A stretch of DNA of 64,000 nucleotides from contig OZ244860.1 in assembly GCA_965221035.1 (NCBI GenBank), positions 310,001 through 374,000 on the forward strand, written 5' to 3'. Under the pieces are notes generated by a model, which made no database searches, was not told the origin of the DNA, and saw only the letters and a list, made by a program, of their open reading frames with translations. Of this stretch, positions 8,305-17,101 are shown piece after piece. The first letter of the stretch is position 1. Each line of letters starts with the position of its first letter. Position numbers and translations under genes: made by a program. The DNA is from UBA6522 sp965221035. GTDB lineage: Bacteria; Pseudomonadota; Gammaproteobacteria; Steroidobacterales; Rariloculaceae.

Positions 8305-9291
8305 GTGTCGCTGAACGACCCTGGCGAGGCGGGTGTCGCCTATGTGGATGGTCGCTACATGCCGCTGGGCGAGGCCGCCATCCCGATAACCGACTGGGGG
8401 TTCATTCGTGGCGATGCCGTTTACGACGCGATCCCGTTCACCGAGGGCTGGCTTTTCAGGCTCCAGGATCACATTGAACGGTTCGGTCTCAGCATGCGAA
8501 AGTGGCGGCTTGCGATCCCCCTGGGACCGGAACGGATCACCGAAGTCGTGCACGAGGTCGTGCGCAGGGCGGGATTGCGTGACGGATTGGTGCTCATCAT
8601 GGCGACCCGCGGCGTGCCGCCGTCAATGGGGGTCCGCAACCCGGCGCAGTTCGAAAACCGATTCTACGCCTTCTCGCAGGTGCTTCCGTCCATTGCCGCC
8701 GGAGAACGGATGAGGCAGGGCATGAGCGTGATCGTGAGCCGGGTCCGCCGGATCCCTGAGACCAGTCTGGATTCCACCGCCAAGAACTTTCAATGGGGCG
8801 ACTTCACCCGGGCGCGGCTGGAGGCCGACGACCGGGGCGCGGACAATGCGATTCTGCTCGACTACGACGGCAACGTCACCGAGGGCCCGGGATTCAATGC
8901 CTGCGTGGTGACCGGAGGCACGTTGAAGACGCCCGCGCACCACCGCCTGGAAGGCATCACGCGGCGCACCGTCATGGAAATCGCGGAACAGGCAGGGTGG
9001 CCGGTGCTGGAAACCGATATTTCGGCGGATGAAATGCGGACGGCGGACGAAGTATTCCTGTGCAGTTCCGCCGGGGGCATCTTCCCGGTCACCGAAATCG
9101 ACGGCCGGCCCGTGGCGGACGGGATGTGCGGAAAGTTCACGGGCTTGATTCGCGATGAGTACTGGCGTATGCGTGTCAATCCGAAATGGGCGGAGGCGGT
9201 GGACTACTCGCATGGCGGGTATGTCGAGAAACTGTCCGGCGAAAGGGCGCTTTCCGGCGTGGTTGAGCGAAACGGCTTGCGGACAGGATAG
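8305..9291 (+). CDS. Class IV (fold-type IV) aminotransferase
   Basis: PLP enzyme of the branched-chain / D-amino acid aminotransferase family, cytoplasmic, 328 residues. The PLP lysine is Lys160 in DSTAKNFQW, and the cofactor-phosphate and glutamate region is NVTEGPGFNACVV (about 190-202). The N-terminal AYVDGRYMPLGEAAIPITDWGF block is typical. The start is a GTG behind GGGAG with eight-base spacing. It lies 12 bases before a secreted amidohydrolase, so they may be cotranscribed. It could interconvert branched-chain amino acids and 2-oxoacids, which would supply E1 enzymes encoded nearby; an R-selective amine transaminase is an equally good reading. Confidence 0.88.
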   Translation: MSLNDPGEAGVAYVDGRYMPLGEAAIPITDWGFIRGDAVYDAIPFTEGWLFRLQDHIERFGLSMRKWRLAIPLGPERITEVVHEVVRRAGLRDGLVLIMATRGVPPSMGVRNPAQFENRFYAFSQVLPSIAAGERMRQGMSVIVSRVRRIPETSLDSTAKNFQWGDFTRARLEADDRGADNAILLDYDGNVTEGPGFNACVVTGGTLKTPAHHRLEGITRRTVMEIAEQAGWPVLETDISADEMRTADEVFLCSSAGGIFPVTEIDGRPVADGMCGKFTGLIRDEYWRMRVNPKWAEAVDYSHGGYVEKLSGERALSGVVERNGLRTG

Positions 9292-9302
9292 GCAGGGTTG
9301 GA

Positions 9303-10616
9303 ATGAATGCCATGCGAAGATTATTGGTCATCCCGGTGCTATTCGCGGTCGGCAACCCGTGCGGCGCGCAGGACCTGCTGGTCACCGGCGCGCGCATCGT
9401 GGTCGGCGACGGGGAAATCATCGCCCAGGGCGCTATCTCCATCGCGGATGGGACCATTGTTTCGGTGACGGATACGACAGATTCGACGCCGGAGGGCGAG
9501 GTGCCAGGGGACGAGGTGCCCGGGGTCGAAGTGATCAACGGAGTGATCGACCTTCATGGCAGGACCGTGTTGCCGGGATTCATCGACACTCACGTGCACA
9601 TTCTGGCGATCGCCGAAGGCGTGACGAGCGAAGCGGCGTTGAACGCCTACATCGATGACCGGCTGCCCTACATACTACAGCAGTTTCTGGCGGCCGGCGT
9701 GACGACAGCGCTGGACACGGGAGGGCACTTCCCGGCCATCCTCGAAGTGCGCGACTCGCTCGCCGCCGGCCGATTGTCCGGCCCGCGGCTGCTGGTCGCG
9801 GGCCCGGCGTTCAGCGCTCCGGCGGGACATCCCGCTGCGACGATCTGCCGCGACAATCCTTTCTGCGTCGAGCATCTGGCCTACATGGTGGACGACCCGG
9901 AGTACGCGCGGTCCCGGGTCGCGGCACTGGCGGAGGCGGGTGTTGACGTCATCAAGGCAGTTCATCAGGCTGGATCTCACCTTCCGTCCATCAGCGATTC
10001 CGTCATTGCGGCCATGGCCGAGGAGGCCGAGGCGCACAATGTGCCCTTCTACGTGCACGGCACCTTTTTCGCCGGTATGGCCGAGGCCGCCCGGCTCGGC
10101 GTCGACGGTTTCGTCCACGTTCCCTGGAGGGACCGGGCCGATGCCGCGACTTCGGCAACGTTGTTTGCGGGCGCCGGACTACCTGTCGCCACAACGGTTT
10201 CGCTTCATGACAGCCTTGTGGACGGACAAGGGATCAGGCGAACCGTCATGGGAGGAACGTTTCCGCCCGCCCAGGACGGTGATCGCGCCCAGGCGGTGGC
10301 AAATGCCGGAATCCTTTCGGATGCCGGAGTCACTCTCGCGTTCGGGACCGATCAGCAACCGCTTCGGCCTTACCCGCAGGCGGTGCTCGGCGAAGCGCGT
10401 GCGCTGTCCGAACGTTTGACGACTGCGCAGGTGATCGCCGCCATGACACGCAACGCGGCGGAGTTCCTGAATCTCGGTGATGAACTGGGAACGCTCGAGG
10501 CAGGCAAGCGCGCGGACCTGGTCGTTGTCAATGGAGACCCTTTCGCGGACATCTCCCATCTGGGGAACGTCGTCGCGGTCATTCAGGCTGGCCGGGTCGT
10601 CCACCTCGCTCGGTAG
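9303..10616 (+). CDS. Secreted metal-dependent amidohydrolase
   Basis: 437-residue amidohydrolase-superfamily protein exported by a Sec signal (residues 1-23, ending CGAQ). Metal-site landmarks: HxH in PGFIDTHVHI (97, 99), the lysine of VDVIKAVHQAG, histidines in FYVHGTFF and GFVHVPW, and the catalytic aspartate in AFGTDQQ. The C-terminal strand ADLVVVNGDPFADI is typical of imidazolonepropionase-like family members. An acidic, proline-rich stretch (EGEVPGDEVPGVEV, residues 65-78) is inserted into the N-terminal beta domain. It probably hydrolyses an amide, ester or lactone in the periplasm. Located 12 bases after the aminotransferase. Confidence 0.9.
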   Translation: MNAMRRLLVIPVLFAVGNPCGAQDLLVTGARIVVGDGEIIAQGAISIADGTIVSVTDTTDSTPEGEVPGDEVPGVEVINGVIDLHGRTVLPGFIDTHVHILAIAEGVTSEAALNAYIDDRLPYILQQFLAAGVTTALDTGGHFPAILEVRDSLAAGRLSGPRLLVAGPAFSAPAGHPAATICRDNPFCVEHLAYMVDDPEYARSRVAALAEAGVDVIKAVHQAGSHLPSISDSVIAAMAEEAEAHNVPFYVHGTFFAGMAEAARLGVDGFVHVPWRDRADAATSATLFAGAGLPVATTVSLHDSLVDGQGIRRTVMGGTFPPAQDGDRAQAVANAGILSDAGVTLAFGTDQQPLRPYPQAVLGEARALSERLTTAQVIAAMTRNAAEFLNLGDELGTLEAGKRADLVVVNGDPFADISHLGNVVAVIQAGRVVHLAR

Positions 10617-10761
10617 ATTCTGCGGTGGATTAACAAAATAAGATGCACTACCGTTGCGCTAGCAGATTTCACCCGGTCGGACGGTGCGCTGACGCCGAGG
10701 GAAGAAAGGGGTTCCTTGTGGGTGATCGGCGGACGGCAACTCGGGCAACCAGGACACTGAC

Positions 10762-11424
10762 GTGGCCACGGCGAAAGAAGTAGCATACGAACTGATCCGC
10801 AATTCCATATTTTCGGGCAAGTTCCAGCCTGGGCACCAGCTCAAGGAAGAGGAACTGGCGGGGTTGCTCAACGTGAGCCGTACGCCGGTGCGTGAAGCGC
10901 TGCGCCAGTTGGCGGACCAGGGGATCATCGAAATACGCGCGAACCGCCGCTCCTACGTCGCCGATGTCAGCGAAACCCAGTTCGAGGAACTGATGGATAT
11001 CCTCTCGTTCCTGGAAAGCTACAGCGCCGCCAAGGCGGCCAGTCGGATATCGAAGGAGGGGATTGACGAATTGAAGCGGATCAATGCCGAAATCGAACGC
11101 GCCGTGGACGACGACCAGAGTTTTCTGAACCTCAATTCCCGGTTTCACCGGGCGATCCATCGCGCGGCCGGCAGCCAGAAACTGTTCGAACTGATCGACC
11201 GCATTATCGACTTCCATCACAATCTCTACTTCAAGTTCGGCCAGATCCCGGCCAGGCACAATCCGCTCAGTGTGACCGAACACCAGATCATCATCGAGGC
11301 CCTGGAAGACGGGGACGCAGACTATGCCGCGCTGATGATGAAGGCTCACAACGAGTCGGTGCGGCGCGCGTTTCGCCAGTACTGGAGCGAAAGGGGCAAG
11401 CTGCCGGAACCCACGGGCGCATGA
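10762..11424 (+). CDS. GntR-family transcriptional regulator, FCD subfamily
   Basis: 220-residue DNA-binding regulator. The winged helix occupies about residues 8-70, with the recognition region ELAGLLNVSRTPVREALRQLADQG (31-54). The C-terminal FCD ligand domain shows the usual spacing of metal-binding residues: NSRFHRAIHRAAG and later TEHQIIIEALEDGD. Such proteins usually repress catabolic operons and respond to organic acids. The start is a GTG at 10762. Its stop overlaps the sulfatase start (ATGA), so it heads an operon with sulfatase and MFS transporter. It is the only recognisable catabolic regulator in the window and the natural candidate for the TGT-N3-ACA sites, although no such site lies before its own gene. 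Confidence 0.92.
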   Translation: MATAKEVAYELIRNSIFSGKFQPGHQLKEEELAGLLNVSRTPVREALRQLADQGIIEIRANRRSYVADVSETQFEELMDILSFLESYSAAKAASRISKEGIDELKRINAEIERAVDDDQSFLNLNSRFHRAIHRAAGSQKLFELIDRIIDFHHNLYFKFGQIPARHNPLSVTEHQIIIEALEDGDADYAALMMKAHNESVRRAFRQYWSERGKLPEPTGA

Positions 11425-13043
11425 CCGTGCCGGGCCGTACCTCAAGGCGCCCCAACTTCCTGTTTTTCATTACCGACCAGCAGCGGTGGGATCATGTCGG
11501 TTACGCCGGCAACCGCGTGCTCAGAACGCCCTTCATCGACTCCATCGCCGAGGGCGGGTCGTGGCTTTCCCGCTTCTACGTGTCGTCGCCGACCTGCATG
11601 AGCAACCGGGCCGCGTTCATGACGGGGCGTATTCCTCGCGTGAATGGCGTGCGCTACAACGGTATTCCGCTGGACCTGGATTCCGTCACCTTTGTGGACT
11701 TGCTCCTGGCGGCGGGGTATCGCACCGCGCTGATCGGAAAGAGCCACCTGCAGGGCATGATCTCGGAGCCGGCCAAGGTGCCCCGGGAGGCATTCGCCGA
11801 CGAACTGCGCGCCCCGCCCCCCGATCTGGCGGAGGCCATGCGCAGCCGCCACTCCAGGGACGACTACTCGGCCGAGATGTCGCTGGGACTGGTCCAACCG
11901 GAGCGCAAGGCCGAAATCCGTACCCCCTACTATGGGTTCGAAGACGTCGCCCTTTGCCTGGGTCACGGCGACCTGGTTACGGGACACTATTCCGAATGGC
12001 TCGACCGCAAGGCGCCGGGACTGAACCTTCAGCCCGGCCTGGCCGGCGCCCGCGCGGTCAGCGATGTGGGCGCGGCGCAGGTCTACCAAACTGCGATTCC
12101 GGAGTCCCTCTACCCGACCCGATTTGTCGAGGAAGAAACCGTCGAATGGCTGGAGCGGCATGCCAGCGGCGGCGGGGCGCCGTTTTTCCTGCAGTGTTCG
12201 TTTCCGGACCCGCACCATCCGTTCACGCCGCCCGGACAGTACTACTCCATGTACGATCCCGACGAAGTCGAGCCGCCGCCGTCGTTTTTCTCCCCCACAC
12301 GCGAAGCGACGCCGCCACAGGCACTGCTCTGGGACGAATTTGCGCGCGGTGTCGAATCCACGCGGTGGACGTTCCCGTTCGTCACCGGAGAACCCCAGGC
12401 GCGCGACATGGTGGCCAAGACCTATGGCCAGATCACCATGATCGACGATGCGGTGGGCAACGTCCTCGAATCGCTGGAGCGCCTCGGCCTGGCCGGGAAC
12501 ACCGTGGTGTGTTTCCTGTCCGACCACGGCGAGTATCTCGGCGATCACGGCCTCATGCTCAAGGGTCCCATGCAGTACCAGAGTGTCGTCCGCACGCCGT
12601 TTGTCTGGCGCGACCCCGACCCGCGGTTCAACCGCGGGCGAATCGACGAACTGGGTTCGACGGTGGACCTCGCCCGCACTGTGCTCGCCAGGGCGGGGCT
12701 CAGGCCCTACAACGGCATACAGGGGATCGACCTGTGCCCGTTGTTCAGAGGCAAGGGCGCGATACGCGACCATGTGCTGGTGGAGTACACCACGCAATAC
12801 CCCTATCTGGGCCTGGACGATCTGGTGACGGTCACGACGCTGATCGACCGCCGCTGGAGGCTCTCGGTCTGGCAGAACCGGGACTGGGGCGAGCTGTATG
12901 ATCTTGCCTCGGACCCCCATGAACTGGCCAATCTCTGGGACGATCCCGCCACGGCGACCGTCAAGGAAGGGTTGCTGTTGAAGACAGTCCACGCGCTGCA
13001 GGACCACGCGGACACCTCGCCGTATCCGCTTTCGGTGTCCTGA
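11421..13043 (+). CDS. Sulfatase-family hydrolase with atypical active-site motif
   Basis: 540-residue member of the sulfatase / alkaline-phosphatase superfamily, predicted to hydrolyse a sulfate or phosphonate ester. Metal-site aspartates are in FFITDQQRWDHVG (Asp19) and FLSDHGEYLGDHG. The position of the formylglycine cysteine reads SSPTCMSNRAAFMTGR (Cys59), so the core is C-x-S-x-R rather than the usual C-x-P/A-x-R. Whether a formylglycine-generating enzyme would accept it is uncertain; none is encoded in this window. There is no signal peptide, so it may act in the cytoplasm on a substrate imported by the adjacent MFS protein. Translationally coupled to the GntR regulator. Confidence 0.9.
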   Translation: MTVPGRTSRRPNFLFFITDQQRWDHVGYAGNRVLRTPFIDSIAEGGSWLSRFYVSSPTCMSNRAAFMTGRIPRVNGVRYNGIPLDLDSVTFVDLLLAAGYRTALIGKSHLQGMISEPAKVPREAFADELRAPPPDLAEAMRSRHSRDDYSAEMSLGLVQPERKAEIRTPYYGFEDVALCLGHGDLVTGHYSEWLDRKAPGLNLQPGLAGARAVSDVGAAQVYQTAIPESLYPTRFVEEETVEWLERHASGGGAPFFLQCSFPDPHHPFTPPGQYYSMYDPDEVEPPPSFFSPTREATPPQALLWDEFARGVESTRWTFPFVTGEPQARDMVAKTYGQITMIDDAVGNVLESLERLGLAGNTVVCFLSDHGEYLGDHGLMLKGPMQYQSVVRTPFVWRDPDPRFNRGRIDELGSTVDLARTVLARAGLRPYNGIQGIDLCPLFRGKGAIRDHVLVEYTTQYPYLGLDDLVTVTTLIDRRWRLSVWQNRDWGELYDLASDPHELANLWDDPATATVKEGLLLKTVHALQDHADTSPYPLSVS

Positions 13044-13090
13044 CCGGTGGCTGGCCAACGCCGCGGCGGCGGCTGGAAAAGGTGATCGCA

Positions 13091-14410
13091 ATGAAAGTCG
13101 ATATCACGAACGTCATCGAAGAGAGCCGAATCGGGCCGCTGCACGTCCTGATCATCGCCATCGGCTTTCTCATCATGATCATGGACGGCTATGACCTGGT
13201 TGCGATGGGGGCGACCGTGCCGAGCGTTTCCGAGGAGTGGGGACGCGACCCGGCGGATTTCGCCTGGGCGCTGTCCGCCGCCTTGATCGGCGTGCTGTTC
13301 GGGTCGAGCGCCGCGGGTGGCATGGGCGACTGGATCGGGCGGCGCTGGACCATTGTCATCATGCTGGTGATCTCCGGCGTGTCCATGTGCGCCACACCCC
13401 TGGTCGACTCCATGAATGAACTGATCGCGGTTCGTTTCGTGACCGGTGTCGGCGTCGGCGGATGCATACCGGTCACGCTGGCCTATACGCTCGAATTCAT
13501 GCCGCGCAACCTCCGCAACGGGCTGACGGCGTTCATGTATTCCGGTGCGGCCATGGGCACCACTGTGGCCGGTTTCATGGGGCCGACGCTGATTGACCTC
13601 GGCGGCTGGCCGTATGTGTTCTACTTCGGTGGGCTGATCCCGCTCGTGCTGGCCGCCCTGGTGGTGGCGGTGATGCCGGAATCGCTTCGTTTTCTGGTCA
13701 ACCGCGGTTGTGCGCCGCAAACCGCCGGCGCGCTGCTGGGCCGAGTCGATCGGACTTTCGAGCACGAGCCCGATAATGAGTACACGCTCGGGGAAGTCAC
13801 GCAATCGGGCAGCCCGATTCGCGAGTTGTTCGGCGGACGGCAAACGGCGATCACGCTGACCGTCTGGTTGGCGTTCCTGGGAAACCAGTCCCTGGTCTTC
13901 CTGCTGGGGCTGTGGATGCCGACGTTGTTCACCGCCGTCGGGATTTCCATCGACCTGGCGCTGTACGTGTTGGCACTCTACGCGCTAGGCGGAGTGGTCG
14001 GGGGCACGCTGTTCGGCGCCATCGGTGATCGCATCCCGCCCGCGCGGGTGCTGCTCGCGACCTACCTGCTCGGCGCCGTTTGCGTCTTCGCCCTGGGCTT
14101 TTCGGTCAGCTCCACCGCGCTGCTGATCCTGGTCGCGGTCTGCACCGGGTTCAGCGTGCTGGGATCGTCGCTCCTGCTGGGCACGATGACGACCGGCCTG
14201 TATCCGACCCGGGCGCGGTCCACGGGCATCGGCTGGGCGTTGGCGGTCGGCCGCTTCGGGTCGATCGCAAGCCCGCTGATCGGCGGGGCCTTGCTGGCGC
14301 AAGGGTTCGGCACGCAGACCATCTTCGCGATCGGAGCGGTTCCGGCGTTATTGTGTGCGGCAAGCGTGTTCGTGATTGGCCGACTGGCGCGACCGGCAGG
14401 TGCCCGTTAG
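13091..14410 (+). CDS. MFS transporter, aromatic acid:H+ symporter type
   Basis: 439-residue inner-membrane protein with about 12 hydrophobic segments. The first helix contains DGYDLVAMGA, matching the DGxD signature of the aromatic acid/H+ symporter (AAHS) family, and the loop after helix 2 has the MFS motif GDWIGRRWT. A second cytoplasmic loop motif (GAIGDRIPPARV) follows helix 8. Likely imports an aromatic or other carboxylic acid with protons. I chose ATG 13091 over the GTG at 13082. Third gene of the GntR - sulfatase - MFS operon, 47 bases after the sulfatase. The pairing suggests the imported compound is a sulfate ester or its aryl product. Confidence 0.92.
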   Translation: MKVDITNVIEESRIGPLHVLIIAIGFLIMIMDGYDLVAMGATVPSVSEEWGRDPADFAWALSAALIGVLFGSSAAGGMGDWIGRRWTIVIMLVISGVSMCATPLVDSMNELIAVRFVTGVGVGGCIPVTLAYTLEFMPRNLRNGLTAFMYSGAAMGTTVAGFMGPTLIDLGGWPYVFYFGGLIPLVLAALVVAVMPESLRFLVNRGCAPQTAGALLGRVDRTFEHEPDNEYTLGEVTQSGSPIRELFGGRQTAITLTVWLAFLGNQSLVFLLGLWMPTLFTAVGISIDLALYVLALYALGGVVGGTLFGAIGDRIPPARVLLATYLLGAVCVFALGFSVSSTALLILVAVCTGFSVLGSSLLLGTMTTGLYPTRARSTGIGWALAVGRFGSIASPLIGGALLAQGFGTQTIFAIGAVPALLCAASVFVIGRLARPAGAR

Positions 14411-14525
14411 CTTTCCTTGCGGATAATTCAAGTTTTCCTTTTGAAATGGTGAAGCGGCAACCCTTGGGAATTTATCTGGTATTGTTTTGGGCGACGGGGG
14501 ATCGCGTCAGATGGAGGGCAAGACT

Positions 14526-16733
14526 ATGGTTACTACCATGTCTCGGAGACGTTTTGCAGAAATCCCGGCGTTGAGTTTCCTGCTTTCACTCGGCCCTTGC
14601 GGCCTCTTCGCACAGGAAGAGTCCACTGAAGCACGGGGAGAGCCGATCGAAGAAATTCGCGTTATCGGCAGACGAGAGTTTTTCGAAGTTCAGTTCAACG
14701 CCTCGCGCACGAATGCCAGCGCAGACTCGGCCTCGCTGATCGACCGGGTCCCCGGCGGAGACGCTACCAGCAATGGCCCGCTGTCCGGCCAAATTCAGTA
14801 CCGGGGCATGTTTGGTCCACGTATCAACGTGCGCATAGACGGCATGCTGATCCTCGGCGGCGGGACCAACTGGATGGCGCCGCCGCTGCACCATATTCCC
14901 GCCGCGCTGATGGAAGAGCTCGTGGTGGAGAAGGGCATCGCATCCATCACCACCGGCGGCGGAATCGGCGGTGCCGCCACAGCCCGCTGGAAACGTCTTC
15001 CGTTCAGGGATGGCGACGGCTGGGGCCTGAAGGGCGATGCCGAGTTCTCGGCGAAGTCCGCCGCCCAAGGCACCAGTACATCTTTCATATGGGGTGGCGT
15101 TTCCGCCAACCACCGGCTTTACCTGGTCGGCAACATGGACGAGGGTGATGACTACGAGTCGCCAAATGGCGATGTGGCCGCCAGTAGCTACGAGCGCGAT
15201 GTGTATGGCGTGAGCTACGGTTTTCGAACCAGGGACCAGAACCACGAATTCAATATCGATGCGAACCGCATAGAGACGGATGATTCAGGCACGCCCAGCT
15301 TGCCGATGGACATAGACTGGTTCGACACCGAGACCTTCAATTTCAGATATGCCGGATTGCTCAGGGATATGAGCCTGGAGGTGGGCATCTATCGTTCGTC
15401 GATCAATCACGGGATGAGCAACTACCTGTTACGGCCCGCGCCGGACTTCTCCTCGCTCATGCTGCCGCCGTTCCTGGGCGACGACAAGCGGTACGCGGTC
15501 GCGGCCAGCGACGAGTCCGGCTTTCGCGTCGCTGCAAATCTGGATCTGGGGCCAGGACAACTGCTCGTTGGCGTCGAGGACAAGAAAGCAGTCCACGAGG
15601 CCTCGGTGGGCGATCCGGACTTCGCGCCCTTCTTCGTCCGGAATTTCAACGACACGGACACCAGACACAGCGCGGCCTTTGCGCAATGGTCCGGAAATCT
15701 CTCCGATGACTGGTACCTGGAAGTAGGCGCCCATTACGAACAGGTGAAGATGAATACCGGCGAGGTGGACGCCTTCCCGGCGCGGATGGTGGACACGAAC
15801 CCGGCCATGTGGGGCCCGGGCACGCCGCCAAGAGCGGTGTGGCTGCTGCGCGAGCAATTCAATTCCAGAGATCGGGAGCAGACGGACAACAATGTGGATT
15901 TCGTGGTCAAGTTGCGGCATCGGCTATCCTCGACCGTGGTTATCGAAGCTGCCGCCGGCCGCAAGAACCGCTCGCCGATATATCAGGAGCGCTACCTCTG
16001 GATTCCGCTCGAGATAAATGCCGGGCTGGGCGACGGCAACAATTACCTGGGCAATCCGGACCTGCAACCCGAAACTTCCAATCAGATCGAATTGGGCCTC
16101 GATTGGAGGCGCGGCGAGGTGTGGTTTTCGCCCCGATTGTTCCTGCGCGAAGTCGACGACTACATTCAAGGCGTTCCAGCCACCAATATGGCGGCCATAG
16201 GTGTCAGCCGCAATGCCAATGGTGATCCCACGCCGCTGATATTTGCCAATACCGAAGCCCGATTCCAGGGGATGGACCTGTCGTTCGGTTTCCCGCTGCA
16301 AGCCAATTTGCGAGTGGAGGGCATCGCATCGCAAGTAACCGCCAAGCGCAGGGATATCAGCGACTATCTATACCGAATCAGCCCGGACAACGCTCGGATT
16401 TCGCTTGTTTACGAGCGCGGCAGCTTTACCGCAAGCATCGATCAGATCATCGTCCTGGACCAGGACAAAATCTCGCGCGCCAACACCGACGATCCACTGA
16501 ATCCCAATAACAATTCCGACGCTTCCGATGGCTATGAACTGACCAACCTGTATCTGAACTGGACAGCAAGCAATGGCGTCGCCTTCACGCTAGGCATCGA
16601 AAACCTGTTTGACAAGACGTACATAGACCACTTATCCGGGTTCAATCGAGTGCTCGGCAGCGTTGTGCCAATAGGAAGCCGCATGTACGGTGAAGGCATG
16701 AACGTGTTCGGACGAGTCAGGCTGCAGTGGTAG
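14526..16733 (+). CDS. TonB-dependent outer-membrane receptor
   Basis: 735-residue receptor: signal peptide to about residue 30 (ending LFAQ), TonB-box-like EEIRVIGRREF, a plug domain (SGQIQYRGMFGPRINVRIDGM, LVVEKGIASITTGGG) and a 22-strand barrel ending in MNVFGRVRLQW with a terminal aromatic residue. GGAGGG seven bases before the ATG at 14526 sets the start. The plug sequence is closer to siderophore or copper-type receptors than to SusC proteins. It lies 115 bases after the sulfatase-MFS operon and could bring the sulfatase substrate across the outer membrane. Ligand unknown. Confidence 0.92.
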   Translation: MVTTMSRRRFAEIPALSFLLSLGPCGLFAQEESTEARGEPIEEIRVIGRREFFEVQFNASRTNASADSASLIDRVPGGDATSNGPLSGQIQYRGMFGPRINVRIDGMLILGGGTNWMAPPLHHIPAALMEELVVEKGIASITTGGGIGGAATARWKRLPFRDGDGWGLKGDAEFSAKSAAQGTSTSFIWGGVSANHRLYLVGNMDEGDDYESPNGDVAASSYERDVYGVSYGFRTRDQNHEFNIDANRIETDDSGTPSLPMDIDWFDTETFNFRYAGLLRDMSLEVGIYRSSINHGMSNYLLRPAPDFSSLMLPPFLGDDKRYAVAASDESGFRVAANLDLGPGQLLVGVEDKKAVHEASVGDPDFAPFFVRNFNDTDTRHSAAFAQWSGNLSDDWYLEVGAHYEQVKMNTGEVDAFPARMVDTNPAMWGPGTPPRAVWLLREQFNSRDREQTDNNVDFVVKLRHRLSSTVVIEAAAGRKNRSPIYQERYLWIPLEINAGLGDGNNYLGNPDLQPETSNQIELGLDWRRGEVWFSPRLFLREVDDYIQGVPATNMAAIGVSRNANGDPTPLIFANTEARFQGMDLSFGFPLQANLRVEGIASQVTAKRRDISDYLYRISPDNARISLVYERGSFTASIDQIIVLDQDKISRANTDDPLNPNNNSDASDGYELTNLYLNWTASNGVAFTLGIENLFDKTYIDHLSGFNRVLGSVVPIGSRMYGEGMNVFGRVRLQW

Positions 16734-17101
16734 CGGCGGGCTTCCGAACCTCGCGGCAGCGACCGCCCGGCGGCTAGTCGGCGAGGTTGGGAGACAGCGC
16801 GAAAGACTCGGTCAGCCGCGCGCCGGTGCGTTCCGTTGCTGGCACAGGCGATGAATTCGCCCGATCGCTTGCTCGGCTGCCAATTCCGAGTCAGGGCGTT
16901 TGGACAAGGCTGACAGATACCGGAATTCTTTTTTCCTATGGTATCCTGCCCAAGGCTGAGGCACGGGCGAACGGACCATGGGGCGTGCAGCGCGTTAGAA
17001 CGGCTGTCACCGGCAGCACCTTCGCCTCTGCATCGCTAATGAACCGGGCCCAAAAACGATCAAGGCCCAGAAAGTCTGTTCTGCAGGGAGGTTTCGGTTA
17101 C
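16734..17101 (+). other. Intergenic leader before a TonB receptor
   Basis: Although the reading frame of the downstream receptor stays open back to 16787, the sequence encodes no signal peptide there and its residue usage is unlike protein, so I treat it as untranslated. GGGAGG at 17086-17091 is the ribosome-binding site. CTGTTCTGCA at 17076-17085 weakly resembles the second operator-like sites elsewhere but may be chance. No terminator or RNA gene recognised. Confidence 0.5.

Noticed and set aside
11442..13091. 549-codon minus-strand open frame under the sulfatase
   Set aside because: Antisense to the sulfatase gene, and its translation is Arg/His-rich without domain signals.
16787..17101. 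N-terminal extension of the TonB receptor
   Set aside because: The extension would put a 105-residue non-hydrophobic segment before the signal peptide; GGGAGG and MM at 17102 give a normal start.
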